NCBI GenBank assembly: GCA_023458315.1
Contig: JAEXAH010000029.1
Coordinates: 1 to 64,000 of the forward strand
Direction: 5' to 3'
DNA length: 64,000 nt
DNA from: Pseudomonadota bacterium
Lineage (GTDB): Bacteria; Pseudomonadota; Alphaproteobacteria; Rhodospirillales; Magnetospirillaceae
This document shows, piece after piece, positions 1 through 8,284 of the stretch. The notes below the pieces were generated by a model that was given only the letters and a program-made list of their open reading frames with translations, was not told the origin of the DNA and did no database searches. How positions within the stretch are numbered: the first letter of the stretch is position 1; every line of letters starts with the position of its first letter. The position numbers were made by a program, and so were the translations under genes.

Positions 1-572
1 CCCATAGTCCTGGCCGCCTACTGCCCACCATCCGTTCGCGCTGTCGCCGTCTGGCGCTGAAGCCGTTGGACGAAGCCAGCGTCGCCCGCCTGCTGGCCAG
101 CCATCGTCCCGATCTGGGCGCCGAGGACGTCACCGCCCTGGCCCGGCTGGGCGAGGGCAGCATCGGCAAGGCGCTGGGGCTGGCGGCCGAGGGCGGCCTG
201 GACCTGTACCGCGACCTGATCGGCCTGTTGTCGGCGCTGCCGCGTCTGGATGTGCCCGCGCTGCATGCTTTCGCCGACCGCGTCGCCCGTGCCGATGCGG
301 ATGCCGCGTGGCGCACCGTCACCGAATTGCTGGGCTGGTGGCTGGCCCGGCTGATCCGCGCCGGCGGCCGCCAGGGAAGCGGCATGAGCGAGGTGGTGCC
401 CGGCGAGGGCGCCCTGATGGGCCGCCTGCTGGCCGCCGCCGACCTTGAACGGTGGCTTGAGGTGTGGGAAAAGATCACCGCCCTTTTTGCCCGCACCGAC
501 GCGGTCAACCTGGACCGCAAGCAAGCCATGCTGACGGCCTTTCTGGCCATTGAGCGGCTGGCGCGAGGCTAA
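1..572 (+). CDS. holB: DNA polymerase III subunit delta' (C-terminal part, 5' end outside window)
   Basis: The reading frame is open from base 3, so the gene starts upstream of the window. The visible part begins with HSPGRLLPTIRSRCRRL, the arginine/cysteine motif at the end of the clamp-loader ATPase core of delta'. It then runs into the helical C-terminal collar domain and ends at TAA 570-572. Delta' is part of the gamma/tau complex that loads the beta clamp. The stop codon lies inside the first copy of a short tandem repeat (554-625). The gene probably shares a transcript with metG and tatD, a common alphaproteobacterial order (tmk-holB-metG-tatD). Confidence 0.88.
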   Translation, partial: HSPGRLLPTIRSRCRRLALKPLDEASVARLLASHRPDLGAEDVTALARLGEGSIGKALGLAAEGGLDLYRDLIGLLSALPRLDVPALHAFADRVARADADAAWRTVTELLGWWLARLIRAGGRQGSGMSEVVPGEGALMGRLLAAADLERWLEVWEKITALFARTDAVNLDRKQAMLTAFLAIERLARG

Positions 573-625
573 ACGACACGCGGCTGGCGCGAGGCTGAAG
601 CACGCGGCTGGCGCGGGCCTGAGCC
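554..625. repeat. Three imperfect tandem copies of a ~25-bp unit
   Basis: Copies begin at 554, 580 and 604 and share the core GCGGCTGGCGCGAGGCT; the third copy is diverged (GCGCGGGCCT). The first copy encodes the last residues and stop codon of HolB, and the other two fill the spacer before metG. It looks like a local duplication of the holB 3' end. No function is visible. Confidence 0.7.
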
Positions 626-664
626 CGAAGCCGCCGCAAAGCACACGTTTTCGAGGAGATGACC

Positions 665-2218
665 ATGAGCGCGGCCAAGACCTTTTACGTCACCACGCCC
701 ATCTATTATGTGAACGACAAGCCGCATATCGGTCATGCCTATACCACGCTGGCCTGCGACGTCCTGGCCCGTTTCAAGCGCCTGGACGGCTTTGACGTCA
801 AGTTCCTGACCGGCACCGACGAGCACGGCCAGAAGGTGGAGAAGTCGGCCGAAACCTTCGGCATGTCTCCGCAGGCGCTGGCCGACATGAATTCGGCCAA
901 TTTCCGCGACCTCGCGGCCCGCATGAACACGTCCAACGACGATTTCATCCGCACCACCGAACCGCGCCACGTGGCCGCCGTGCAGGCGCTGTGGAACAGG
1001 CTGGTGGAAGCGGGCGACATCTACCAGGGCCATTACGAGGGCTGGTATTCGGTCCGCGACGAAGCCTTCTATGGCGAGGACGAACTGAAGCCCGGCCCCA
1101 ACGGCAGCAAGCTGGCCCCCACCGGCGCCCCGGTGGAATGGGTCAAGGAGCCCAGCTATTTCTTCCGTCTGTCGGCGTGGCAGGACCGCCTGTTGGCCTT
1201 TTACGACGCCAACCCCGACTGCATCGCCCCGGCGTCGCGCCGCAACGAGGTGATCAGCTTCGTCAAGGGTGGGCTGCAAGATTTGTCGGTGTCGCGCACC
1301 AGCTTCAAATGGGGCATTCCGGTGCCGGGCGACGACGCCCACGTCATGTATGTGTGGCTGGACGCGCTGACCAACTACATCACCGCCGCGGGCTATCCCG
1401 ATCTGGGCGGCGACTACGCGAGGTATTGGCCCGCCGACCTGCACATGGTGGGCAAGGACATCCTGCGTTTCCACACCGTCTATTGGCCGGCCTTCCTGAT
1501 GGCCGCCAATCTGCAACCGCCCAAGCGCGTCTTCGCCCATGGCTGGTGGACCAACGAGGGCCAGAAGATTTCCAAGTCGCTGGGCAACGTCATCGACCCC
1601 ATCCAGTTGATCGAACGCTACGGACTGGATCAGGTGCGCTATTTCCTGCTGCGCGAGGTGCCGTTCGGCAATGACGGTGATTTCAGCCACCGCGCCATGG
1701 TCACGCGCATGAATTCCGAATTGGCCAATGATTACGGCAATCTGGCCCAGCGCGTGCTGTCGATGATCGGCAAGAATTGCGGCAACGCCGTTCCCCAGCA
1801 TGGCGAACTGAGCGAGGACGACCGCGAGATGCTGGACGCCGCCCACGGCCTGCTGGTCAAGGTGCGCGACGCCATGGATCGCCAGATGTTCCACGAGGCG
1901 CTGGAAACCATCTGGGTGGTGATCCGCGCCGCCAACGGCTATGTGGACCGTCAGGCGCCGTGGGCACTGCGCAAGACCGACCCGGCCCGCATGGGCACGG
2001 TGTTGTGGGTGCTGGCGGAAACCATCCGCAGCCTGGCGCTGATGACCCAGCCGTTCATGCCCGATGCCTCGGCCCGGCTGCTGGACCTGGTGGCGGTTCC
2101 GGCCGAAAACCGCGACTTCTCCTGCTGCGGCTCGGCCCATGCGCTGAAGCCGGGTACCGCCCTGCCGGTGCCCCAGGGCGTGTTTCCGCGCTTCGTGGAC
2201 GAGGAGGGCGCCGCCTGA
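665..2218 (+). CDS. metG: Methionine--tRNA ligase
   Basis: Class I aminoacyl-tRNA synthetase of 517 aa that charges tRNA-Met. The HIGH-type motif is PHIGH near residue 20, and the KMSKS-type loop is KISKSLGN near residue 300. An anticodon-binding helical domain follows, ending near the C-terminus. The insert usually carrying CxxC zinc knuckles reads YEGWYSVRDEAFYGEDEL, so this is a zinc-free short form without the C-terminal dimerisation domain. ATG 665 is preferred over ATG 659 because the GAGGAG ribosome site (653-658) sits 6 bases before 665 and directly against 659. The TGA overlaps the tatD start by one base. Confidence 0.95.
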   Translation: MSAAKTFYVTTPIYYVNDKPHIGHAYTTLACDVLARFKRLDGFDVKFLTGTDEHGQKVEKSAETFGMSPQALADMNSANFRDLAARMNTSNDDFIRTTEPRHVAAVQALWNRLVEAGDIYQGHYEGWYSVRDEAFYGEDELKPGPNGSKLAPTGAPVEWVKEPSYFFRLSAWQDRLLAFYDANPDCIAPASRRNEVISFVKGGLQDLSVSRTSFKWGIPVPGDDAHVMYVWLDALTNYITAAGYPDLGGDYARYWPADLHMVGKDILRFHTVYWPAFLMAANLQPPKRVFAHGWWTNEGQKISKSLGNVIDPIQLIERYGLDQVRYFLLREVPFGNDGDFSHRAMVTRMNSELANDYGNLAQRVLSMIGKNCGNAVPQHGELSEDDREMLDAAHGLLVKVRDAMDRQMFHEALETIWVVIRAANGYVDRQAPWALRKTDPARMGTVLWVLAETIRSLALMTQPFMPDASARLLDLVAVPAENRDFSCCGSAHALKPGTALPVPQGVFPRFVDEEGAA

Positions 2219-2994
2219 TGCTGGTGGACAGCCACTGCCATCTGGATTTCCCCGATTTCGCCGACGAACTGGACGCGGTCGTCCAGCGCGGCCGCGACCA
2301 CGGGGTGGGCCTGTTCCTGACCATCAACACCCATCTGACCCGCTTCGAGCGGGTGCTGGCGGTGGCCGAGCGTTTTCCCGACGTTTATTGCACCGTCGGC
2401 ATCCACCCGCACGAAGCGGGCAGCGAACCCCATGCCGAGACGGAACGGTTGCTTGACCTGGCCCGCCACCCCAAGGTGGTGGGGTTCGGCGAAACCGGCC
2501 TGGATTATTATTACGACAAAAGCCCGCGCGATCGGCAGCGCGACTCGTTCCGCGCCCATATCGCCGCCGCCCGCCAGATGGGCTTGCCGGTGATCGTCCA
2601 TACCCGTGACGCCGACGGCGACACCATGGATATTCTGGCCGAGGAAATGGGGAAGGGGGGCTTTCCCGGTCTGATCCACTGCTTCAGCTCTGGACCGGAA
2701 CTCGCTGAAAAAGCTATTGAACTTGGCCTTTATATTTCCATTTCCGGCATCGTCACCTTCAAGAAGGCCGAGGCGTTGCAGGAAACGGTGAAGGCCATTC
2801 CGTTGGACCGCCTGCTGGTGGAAACCGACTGTCCCTATCTGGCGCCGATCCCGTTTCGCGGCAAGCGCAACGAACCGGCCTATGTGGCCCACACCGCCGC
2901 CAAGGTGGCGGCGTTGAAGGGCGTGTCGGCGGAGGAACTGGCCCGGGCCACCACCGCCAATTTCCACCGCCTGTTCACCAAGGTTCCCGGATGA
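2218..2994 (+). CDS. tatD: TatD family metal-dependent DNase/hydrolase
   Basis: TIM-barrel metal-dependent hydrolase of 258 aa. It carries the family landmarks in order: the DSHCHLD metal site at the N-terminus, GFGETGLDYYYDKS in the middle, VIVHTRDAD, and the C-terminal VETDCPYLAP. Family members are 3'-5' exonucleases or deoxyribonucleases. The start ATG (2218) is fused to the metG stop (TGATG), and the gene's own stop overlaps the next start (ATGA, 2991-2994), so translation is probably coupled across metG, tatD and the MBL hydrolase. Length is normal for TatD/YcfH; ycfH next to holB is a known arrangement. Confidence 0.93.
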   Translation: MLVDSHCHLDFPDFADELDAVVQRGRDHGVGLFLTINTHLTRFERVLAVAERFPDVYCTVGIHPHEAGSEPHAETERLLDLARHPKVVGFGETGLDYYYDKSPRDRQRDSFRAHIAAARQMGLPVIVHTRDADGDTMDILAEEMGKGGFPGLIHCFSSGPELAEKAIELGLYISISGIVTFKKAEALQETVKAIPLDRLLVETDCPYLAPIPFRGKRNEPAYVAHTAAKVAALKGVSAEELARATTANFHRLFTKVPG

Positions 2995-3755
2995 AGGTGA
3001 CGATCCTGGGCAGCGGCGCGGCCGGCGGCGTCCCCAGCATCTCGCGGGGGTGGGGCGCCTGCGATCCCGCCAATCCCAGGAACCGCCGCCGCCGTCCCTC
3101 GATTTTGGTGGGGGAGGGGAGAACCCGCATCCTGGTGGACACCTCGCCCGATTGCCGCGAGCAATTGCTGGGGGCCGGAATCCGCCACCTGTCCGGTGTG
3201 CTGTTCACCCACGACCATGCCGACCACCTGCACGGCATCGACGACCTGCGCGAAGTCAACCGCGCCATGGCGGCGCCATTGCCCATCTTCGCCGCGCCGG
3301 ACACCATGGCCAGCATCCGCGCCCGCTTTCCCTATGTGCTGGGCGGGGTCGAGGAAGGGCAAAGCATCTACAAACCCATGCTGGACCCGCACGAGGTCGA
3401 CGGCCCGTTCATGGTCGACGGATTGCGGGTGGTGCCCTATGACCAGGACCATGGCTATTGCCGCACCACCGGCTTCCGCTTCGGCGATTTCGCCTATTCC
3501 ACCGATGTGGTGGACCTGCCGCCCGCATCCTTCGCCGCGCTGGAAGGCATTCGCGTCTGGGTCGTCGGCTGCCTGACCTACCAGCCCCATCCCACCCATG
3601 CCCATCTGGAGCGGGTGCTGGAATGGATCGACCGCATCGGTCCCGAACGCGCCTATCTGACCCATATGACGCCGTCGCTGGATTACGACACCCTGCGTGG
3701 CCAGCTTCCCGCCGGGGTCGAACCGGCCTATGACGGTCTGGAAATCTCCGTATAG
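2991..3755 (+). CDS. MBL-fold metallohydrolase, PhnP-like
   Basis: 254-aa metallo-beta-lactamase-fold protein. It shows an N-terminal GSGAAGGVPS strand, a cysteine in WGACD, the metal motif THDHADHLHG near residue 73, DQDHG around residue 150, and a C-terminal LTHMTPSLDY histidine. This resembles the PhnP/Ycb branch, whose characterised member hydrolyses cyclic phosphodiesters; the substrate here cannot be told from sequence. It overlaps tatD by four bases. This tatD-MBL pair recurs next to metG in alphaproteobacteria, which suggests nucleotide or RNA metabolism, but that is inference. Confidence 0.85.
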   Translation: MKVTILGSGAAGGVPSISRGWGACDPANPRNRRRRPSILVGEGRTRILVDTSPDCREQLLGAGIRHLSGVLFTHDHADHLHGIDDLREVNRAMAAPLPIFAAPDTMASIRARFPYVLGGVEEGQSIYKPMLDPHEVDGPFMVDGLRVVPYDQDHGYCRTTGFRFGDFAYSTDVVDLPPASFAALEGIRVWVVGCLTYQPHPTHAHLERVLEWIDRIGPERAYLTHMTPSLDYDTLRGQLPAGVEPAYDGLEISV

Positions 3756-3830
3756 CGGCTCGCATTGACCCTGAAGAATTACACCGTTAGTATGGTTTCG
3801 ATAATTTAGATCGTCACGGAAACGGTGTTC

Positions 3831-5336
3831 ATGCGCCCCAAGGCCCTGGTCGTCGAGGATAGCAGGTTCTACCTGCAACTGATCCGCAAAGGGCTGGAAG
3901 AGCGCCTGGGATTCGAGGTGGTCGCGGCGCCGACCCTGGCCGGGGCGCGGGAAATCCTGGCGACCCGATCCGCCGAAATCCTGGTGGCGCTGCTGGACCT
4001 GCATCTGCCCGACGCCCCGAACGGCGAAGTGGTGGACGAGGTGGCGCGCTACAAGATCCCGTCGATCATCTTCACCGGCAGCTTCAGCGACGAAATCCGC
4101 GAATTCGTGCTGTCGCGCCATGCGGTCGACTATGTCACCAAGGACGGTCCCGGCAATCTGGACACCGTCTTCGACCTGGTGCGGCGCATCAGCCGCAACA
4201 CCGCCAACCGGGTGCTGGTGGTGGACGATTCGCGGGTGTCGCGGCGCCATATCAGCGAGTTGCTGCAATTGCACCGCTTCACGGTGGTCGAAGCCAGTTG
4301 CGCCGACGAGGCGCTGGCCGCGCTGGCGGCGGATGAGGGCATCTGTCTGGCGATCATCGACTACAACATGCCCGGCACCGACGGCGTCGAACTGACCCGC
4401 AAGATCCGGGGCAAGCGCGGTCGGCACGATCTGGCGATCATCGGCCTGTCGGCCTATGGCAACAACGTGGTGTCGGCGCGCTTCATGAAGGCCGGGGCCA
4501 ACGACTATCTGAACAAACCCTTCGTGCCCGAGGAGTTCTTCTGTCGCGTCTATCACAATCTGGAACTGACCGAGCAGATTTCCTCGTTGCGGCGGGCGCA
4601 GACCGACCTCAAGGCCGCGCTGGACGAAGTGGCGAAGGCCAGCGACGAAAAGACCCGCTTCATGGGCCATCTGAACCACGAAATGGGCGCGCCGCTGAAC
4701 GCCATCATCGGCTTTTCCGAACTGACGCTGACCGGTGACGAAACCCTGCCGCCGACCGCCGGGCGCTATCTCAAGACCATCCATGAATGCGGCCTGCACC
4801 TCAAGGATCTGGTGTCCGACGCCCTGGACATGGCGCGCATCGAGGCCGGGCACCTGGATATTGTCGATGGCACGGTGGATCTCAGCGAATTGTGCCTGGA
4901 CGTGATCAGCGTACTGACGCCGCAGACCGAAGCGGCCGGGGTGCGTGTCGAGGGCGATTTCATGCCGGGCCACCCGCTGGTCCGCGCCGATCGCCGCCGT
5001 CTGAAGCAGGTTCTGCTGAACCTGATGGGCAACGCCATCAAGTTCACCCCCACCGGCGGCCATGTCCGCATCGGCGCGGGCGTGGAGGAGGGGCGCCCCT
5101 TCCTGATGGTCGAGGATACCGGCTGTGGCATGGCCGAAGCCGACATCGCCATCGCCCTGGCGCCGTTCGGCCAGTTGGGCGGCACCGAGCAACGCGCCAA
5201 GGGCACCGGCCTGGGCCTGCCGCTCAGCAAATCCCTGGTCGAAGGCCATGGCGGCGAATTACGGATCACCAGCATCATCGGAACCGGCACGTCCATGACC
5301 GCGCTGCTGCCATCCGACCGCCTGATCGAAGCCTAA
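3831..5336 (+). CDS. Hybrid histidine kinase with two N-terminal receiver domains
   Basis: 501-aa soluble signalling protein. Receiver 1 (about residues 4-120) has acidic pair E9/D10, phospho-acceptor Asp56, Thr82 and Lys104. Receiver 2 (about 126-245) has D132/D133, Asp177 and Lys229. A coiled linker leads to a HisKA domain with the H-box around His283 (NHEMGAPLNAI), then a HATPase with N-box (LLNLMGNAIKF), G1 (VEDTGCGMA) and G2 (GTGLGLPLSKS) all intact. There is no transmembrane segment, PAS or other sensor. ATG 3831 is chosen; an in-frame GTG at 3825 is possible. No partner response regulator or output domain is adjacent, so it is an orphan. It probably relays phosphate between soluble partners. 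Confidence 0.88.
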   Translation: MRPKALVVEDSRFYLQLIRKGLEERLGFEVVAAPTLAGAREILATRSAEILVALLDLHLPDAPNGEVVDEVARYKIPSIIFTGSFSDEIREFVLSRHAVDYVTKDGPGNLDTVFDLVRRISRNTANRVLVVDDSRVSRRHISELLQLHRFTVVEASCADEALAALAADEGICLAIIDYNMPGTDGVELTRKIRGKRGRHDLAIIGLSAYGNNVVSARFMKAGANDYLNKPFVPEEFFCRVYHNLELTEQISSLRRAQTDLKAALDEVAKASDEKTRFMGHLNHEMGAPLNAIIGFSELTLTGDETLPPTAGRYLKTIHECGLHLKDLVSDALDMARIEAGHLDIVDGTVDLSELCLDVISVLTPQTEAAGVRVEGDFMPGHPLVRADRRRLKQVLLNLMGNAIKFTPTGGHVRIGAGVEEGRPFLMVEDTGCGMAEADIAIALAPFGQLGGTEQRAKGTGLGLPLSKSLVEGHGGELRITSIIGTGTSMTALLPSDRLIEA

Positions 5337-5555
5337 TACCATATCCCGGAATTTTCCTATCCCATTGATATAAAACGCATATTTTAAGACCCATAATATG
5401 CATTATGCGACAAATGTCTGTGGGGCGATTTTTGCCCCCTCATCTCTCCACATCTTGCCCGGCTTGCCTAAACCGTGACGCCCGGCGTACCTTCGCCCCT
5501 GGCCCGACGGCGTCGTGATGCTTCCGGTCCGCCTTTCGTCCACTGGCGCGCAGAC
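5337..5555. other. AT-rich intergenic spacer between the kinase and cbiD
   Basis: 219 bases without a supported gene. The first 75 bases are markedly AT-rich for this genome. A small hairpin, GGGGC-7nt-GCCCC (5422-5438), lacks a following T run, so it is a poor terminator candidate. No cobalamin riboswitch boxes are seen before cbiD. In-frame GTG 5475 could extend CbiD by 27 residues, but those residues do not look like the family. Confidence 0.5.
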
Positions 5556-6644
5556 ATGAACGATTTCACCGACAACAAGCCCTTGCGCTCTGGCTGGACC
5601 ACCGGCGCCTGTGCCACCGCCGCCGCCAAGGCCGCGTGTCTGGCGCTGTTCGGCCAGGGTTTTCCCGATCCGGTGACGATCACCCTGCCGCGCGGCGAAA
5701 CGCCCTGCTTTGCCCTGGCGCTGGCGGAACACGGCGACGGCTGGGCCCGTGCGGGTGTGATCAAGGATGCGGGCGACGATCCCGACGTCACCCACGGCGC
5801 CACCATCATCGCCACCCTGCGTTTGGGAGCGCCGGGCAGCGGCATCGTGTTCCGCGCCGGTTTTGGTGTCGGCACCGTCACCAAGCCGGGCCTGCCACTG
5901 CCGCCGGGCGAACCGGCCATCAATCCAGTGCCGCGCCGCCTGATCAGTGCCGAGGTGGTGGAAATCGCCAACCGGCTGGGCCGGAACGCCGATCTGGAGA
6001 TCGAGATTTCCGTTCCCGACGGCGACAAACTGGCGCTGGCCACCTGGAACCCGCGCCTGGGCATTCTGGGCGGGCTGTCCATTCTGGGCACCACCGGCGT
6101 GGTGGTGCCCTATTCCTGTTCGGCGTGGATCCATTCCATCCAGCGCGGCATCGACGTCGCCCGCGCCACCGGCATGGCCCATGTGGTCGCCAGCGTCGGC
6201 AACACCTCGGAAAAGGCGGCGCTGGCCCTGACCGGCCTGCCGCCGGACGCGGTGATCGACATGGGGGATTTCGTCGGCGGCATGCTGAAATATTTGCGCC
6301 GCCACCCCCTCGCCCGCGTCACCATCGCCGGGGGCTTCGCCAAGCTGTGCAAGCTGGCGGCCGGACATATGGATTTGCATTCCAAACGGTCACAGGTGGA
6401 TTTGCCGTGGCTGGCCGGACATTTGCGCGGATTGGGGGCGTCGGCGGCGGTGGTCGCCCGTGCCGAGGCCGCCAACACCGCCCTGGAGGTTCTGGAACTG
6501 GCGCAAGCCGCCGCCCTGCCCCTGGGCGACGCCATCGCCGCCCGCGCGGCCACGGTGGCGCGCGAGGTGCTGGACGGCGCCCCGGTGCGGCTGGAGATTC
6601 TGGCCTTCGACCGCAAGGGCAATCTGGTGGGCGCCTGCCGTTAG
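5556..6644 (+). CDS. cbiD: Cobalt-precorrin-5B (C1)-methyltransferase
   Basis: 362-aa CbiD. This SAM-dependent enzyme methylates C1 of cobalt-precorrin-5B during corrin ring contraction. The N-terminal signature GWTTGACATAAAKAA is clear. GTTGVVVPYSCSAW and the glycine-rich TIAGGFAKLCKLA stretch are also family-typical. ATG 5556 gives a family-normal length. CbiD belongs to the anaerobic-type pathway, although many alphaproteobacteria carry it alongside aerobic-type Cob enzymes. Its TAG stop (6642-6644) interlocks with the TAA of cobK on the other strand. No other corrin genes are in the window. Confidence 0.93.
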   Translation: MNDFTDNKPLRSGWTTGACATAAAKAACLALFGQGFPDPVTITLPRGETPCFALALAEHGDGWARAGVIKDAGDDPDVTHGATIIATLRLGAPGSGIVFRAGFGVGTVTKPGLPLPPGEPAINPVPRRLISAEVVEIANRLGRNADLEIEISVPDGDKLALATWNPRLGILGGLSILGTTGVVVPYSCSAWIHSIQRGIDVARATGMAHVVASVGNTSEKAALALTGLPPDAVIDMGDFVGGMLKYLRRHPLARVTIAGGFAKLCKLAAGHMDLHSKRSQVDLPWLAGHLRGLGASAAVVARAEAANTALEVLELAQAAALPLGDAIAARAATVAREVLDGAPVRLEILAFDRKGNLVGACR

Positions 6645-7372
6645 GCCAGCCAGTCCAGCGCCGCATCCACACTGGCGGCTGAGGGCGTGTCGGGACGGCG
6701 CGGCCGCTTGCGGATCACCACCCGCACTCCCAACTGGCGGGCGGCCAGCAGCTTGGAATCGGTGGGACCGCCGCTGTTCTTGCAAATGATGGTGTCGATG
6801 GTGCGGGCGGTCAGCATGGCGCGCTCGGCCTCGACGGTGAACGGTCCCCGCGCCGTCAGGACTTCCGCCTGGGCGAAGGACGGCATGGGGTCCGGCACCT
6901 CGACCGAGCGGATCAGGAACCACACATGGTCCAGCCCGGCGAACGGCGCCAGTTCCTGACGCCCCACGGCCAGCAGCACGCGCCGCGCCCGTGCCGCGAC
7001 CAGTGGCACCGCCTGTTCCCAATCCTCCACCTCGTCCCACAGGTCGCCGTCCTGGCGGGTCCAGGCCGGGCGCTCCAGCCGCAACAGGGGCACACCGGCC
7101 GCCGCACAGCCCTGAGCGGCGTTCCAGCCCATGCGGGCGGCGAAAGGATGGGTGCAATCCACCACGGCGTCGATGGCATGGTCGCGCAGATAGGCCGCCA
7201 ACCCCGCCGCCCCGCCGAAACCGCCGACGCGCAATTCTCCGGCGGGCGGGCGTGGCTGGCCGGTGCGCCCGGCCAGGGAGGAAATCACCCGCATGTCGGG
7301 CCGTGCCGCCAGATGGCGGGCCAGATCATAGGCTTCGGCGGTGCCGCCGAGGATCAGGATGGTGCGGGCCAT
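6641..7372 (-). CDS. cobK: Precorrin-6A reductase
   Basis: 243-aa CobK/CbiJ, the NAD(P)H-dependent reductase that converts precorrin-6A to precorrin-6B. It has the N-terminal nucleotide-binding strand ILILGGTAEAYDLA, the conserved DCTHPFAARM motif in the first half, and the C-terminal ICKNSGGPTDSKLLAARQLG signature. ATG 7372 is chosen because it starts directly before this strand; an upstream in-frame extension to 7420 looks non-coding. It is transcribed toward cbiD and the two stop codons share bases 6642-6643. The 5' end faces mazG across a 120-base spacer that should hold both promoters. Confidence 0.92.
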   Translation of the reverse strand: MARTILILGGTAEAYDLARHLAARPDMRVISSLAGRTGQPRPPAGELRVGGFGGAAGLAAYLRDHAIDAVVDCTHPFAARMGWNAAQGCAAAGVPLLRLERPAWTRQDGDLWDEVEDWEQAVPLVAARARRVLLAVGRQELAPFAGLDHVWFLIRSVEVPDPMPSFAQAEVLTARGPFTVEAERAMLTARTIDTIICKNSGGPTDSKLLAARQLGVRVVIRKRPRRPDTPSAASVDAALDWLA

Positions 7373-7492
7373 GGCTCTTTCCCGGACGGCGCCGCAGGAT
7401 GTGGACAGCGGCAGGCGCATCCTTTACGACAGGTGGCTGAGGGAAGACAAGGCTGGCAAGTCCCCTCGCCGTCACTGTTCCGGAGATTCCGC

Positions 7493-8284
7493 GTGCGCCC
7501 GATCGATCATCTGCTCGCCATCATGGCCACCCTGCGCGATCCGCAGCGCGGCTGCGCCTGGGACCGCGAGCAGACCTTCGCCACCATCGCCCCCTATACC
7601 GTCGAGGAAGCCTATGAGGTGGCCGACGCCATCGACCATGGCGACATGGCGGCGCTGAAGGACGAACTGGGCGACCTGCTGTTCCAGGTGGTGTTCCACG
7701 CCCAGATGGCCAGCGAGGCCCAGGAATTCGCCTTCGACGACGTGGCCCGCGCCATCGCCGACAAGATGGTGCGCCGCCACCCCCACGTGTTCGGCGACGC
7801 CGACATCCGCGATGCCGAAACCCAGACCGTCGCCTGGGAAGCCACCAAGGCCCAGGAACGGGCCGCCAAGGGCCACGCCAGCGTGCTGGACGGCGTCGCT
7901 CGATCGCTGCCCCCCATGACCCGGGCGCTGAAATTGCAGAACCGCGCCGCCCGCGTCGGCTTCGACTGGGCCGAACCGGGCGACGTGATCGCCAAGATCA
8001 CCGAGGAAGTGGCTGAGATCAAACACGAAATCGATGTCGCCGCCCCCCAGGAACGGCTGGAGGACGAAATGGGCGACGTTCTCTTCGCTTGCGTCAACCT
8101 TGCCCGCAAGCTCAAAATCGACCCCGAACTGGCGCTGAAGCGCGCCAACGCCAAATTCGACCGCCGTTTCCGCCATGTGGAGGCCGAACTGCGCGCCGCG
8201 GGCCGGGGGCCGGAACAGGCGACACTCGACGAGATGGAAGCGTTGTGGGTCGACGCCAAGCTGAAGGAACGCAAGGGGGAATGA
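7493..8284 (+). CDS. mazG: Nucleoside triphosphate pyrophosphohydrolase
   Basis: 263-aa protein with two MazG domains in tandem, as in E. coli MazG. It hydrolyses NTPs and dNTPs to monophosphates and pyrophosphate. The metal-binding EExxE...ExxD pattern appears in domain 1 (EEAYEVADAI...KDELGDLL) and domain 2 (EEVAEIKHEI...EDEMGDVL). The start is GTG 7493, with a GGAG site 7 bases upstream; the reading frame extends far further upstream but only as a shadow of cobK. The stop overlaps the following lipoprotein start (ATGA), so the two are translationally coupled. Confidence 0.93.
   Translation: MRPIDHLLAIMATLRDPQRGCAWDREQTFATIAPYTVEEAYEVADAIDHGDMAALKDELGDLLFQVVFHAQMASEAQEFAFDDVARAIADKMVRRHPHVFGDADIRDAETQTVAWEATKAQERAAKGHASVLDGVARSLPPMTRALKLQNRAARVGFDWAEPGDVIAKITEEVAEIKHEIDVAAPQERLEDEMGDVLFACVNLARKLKIDPELALKRANAKFDRRFRHVEAELRAAGRGPEQATLDEMEALWVDAKLKERKGE

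Noticed and set aside
5422..5438. GGGGC/GCCCC hairpin as a terminator of the orphan kinase
   Set aside because: Only five pairs and no T run after it in either direction.
7373..7492. GAGGGAAGAC...CACTGT stretch between cobK and mazG that recalls part of a cobalamin riboswitch
   Set aside because: Only the GGGAA and CACTG-like boxes match; the 3' boxes and the final pairing arm are missing, and it points toward mazG rather than a corrin gene.
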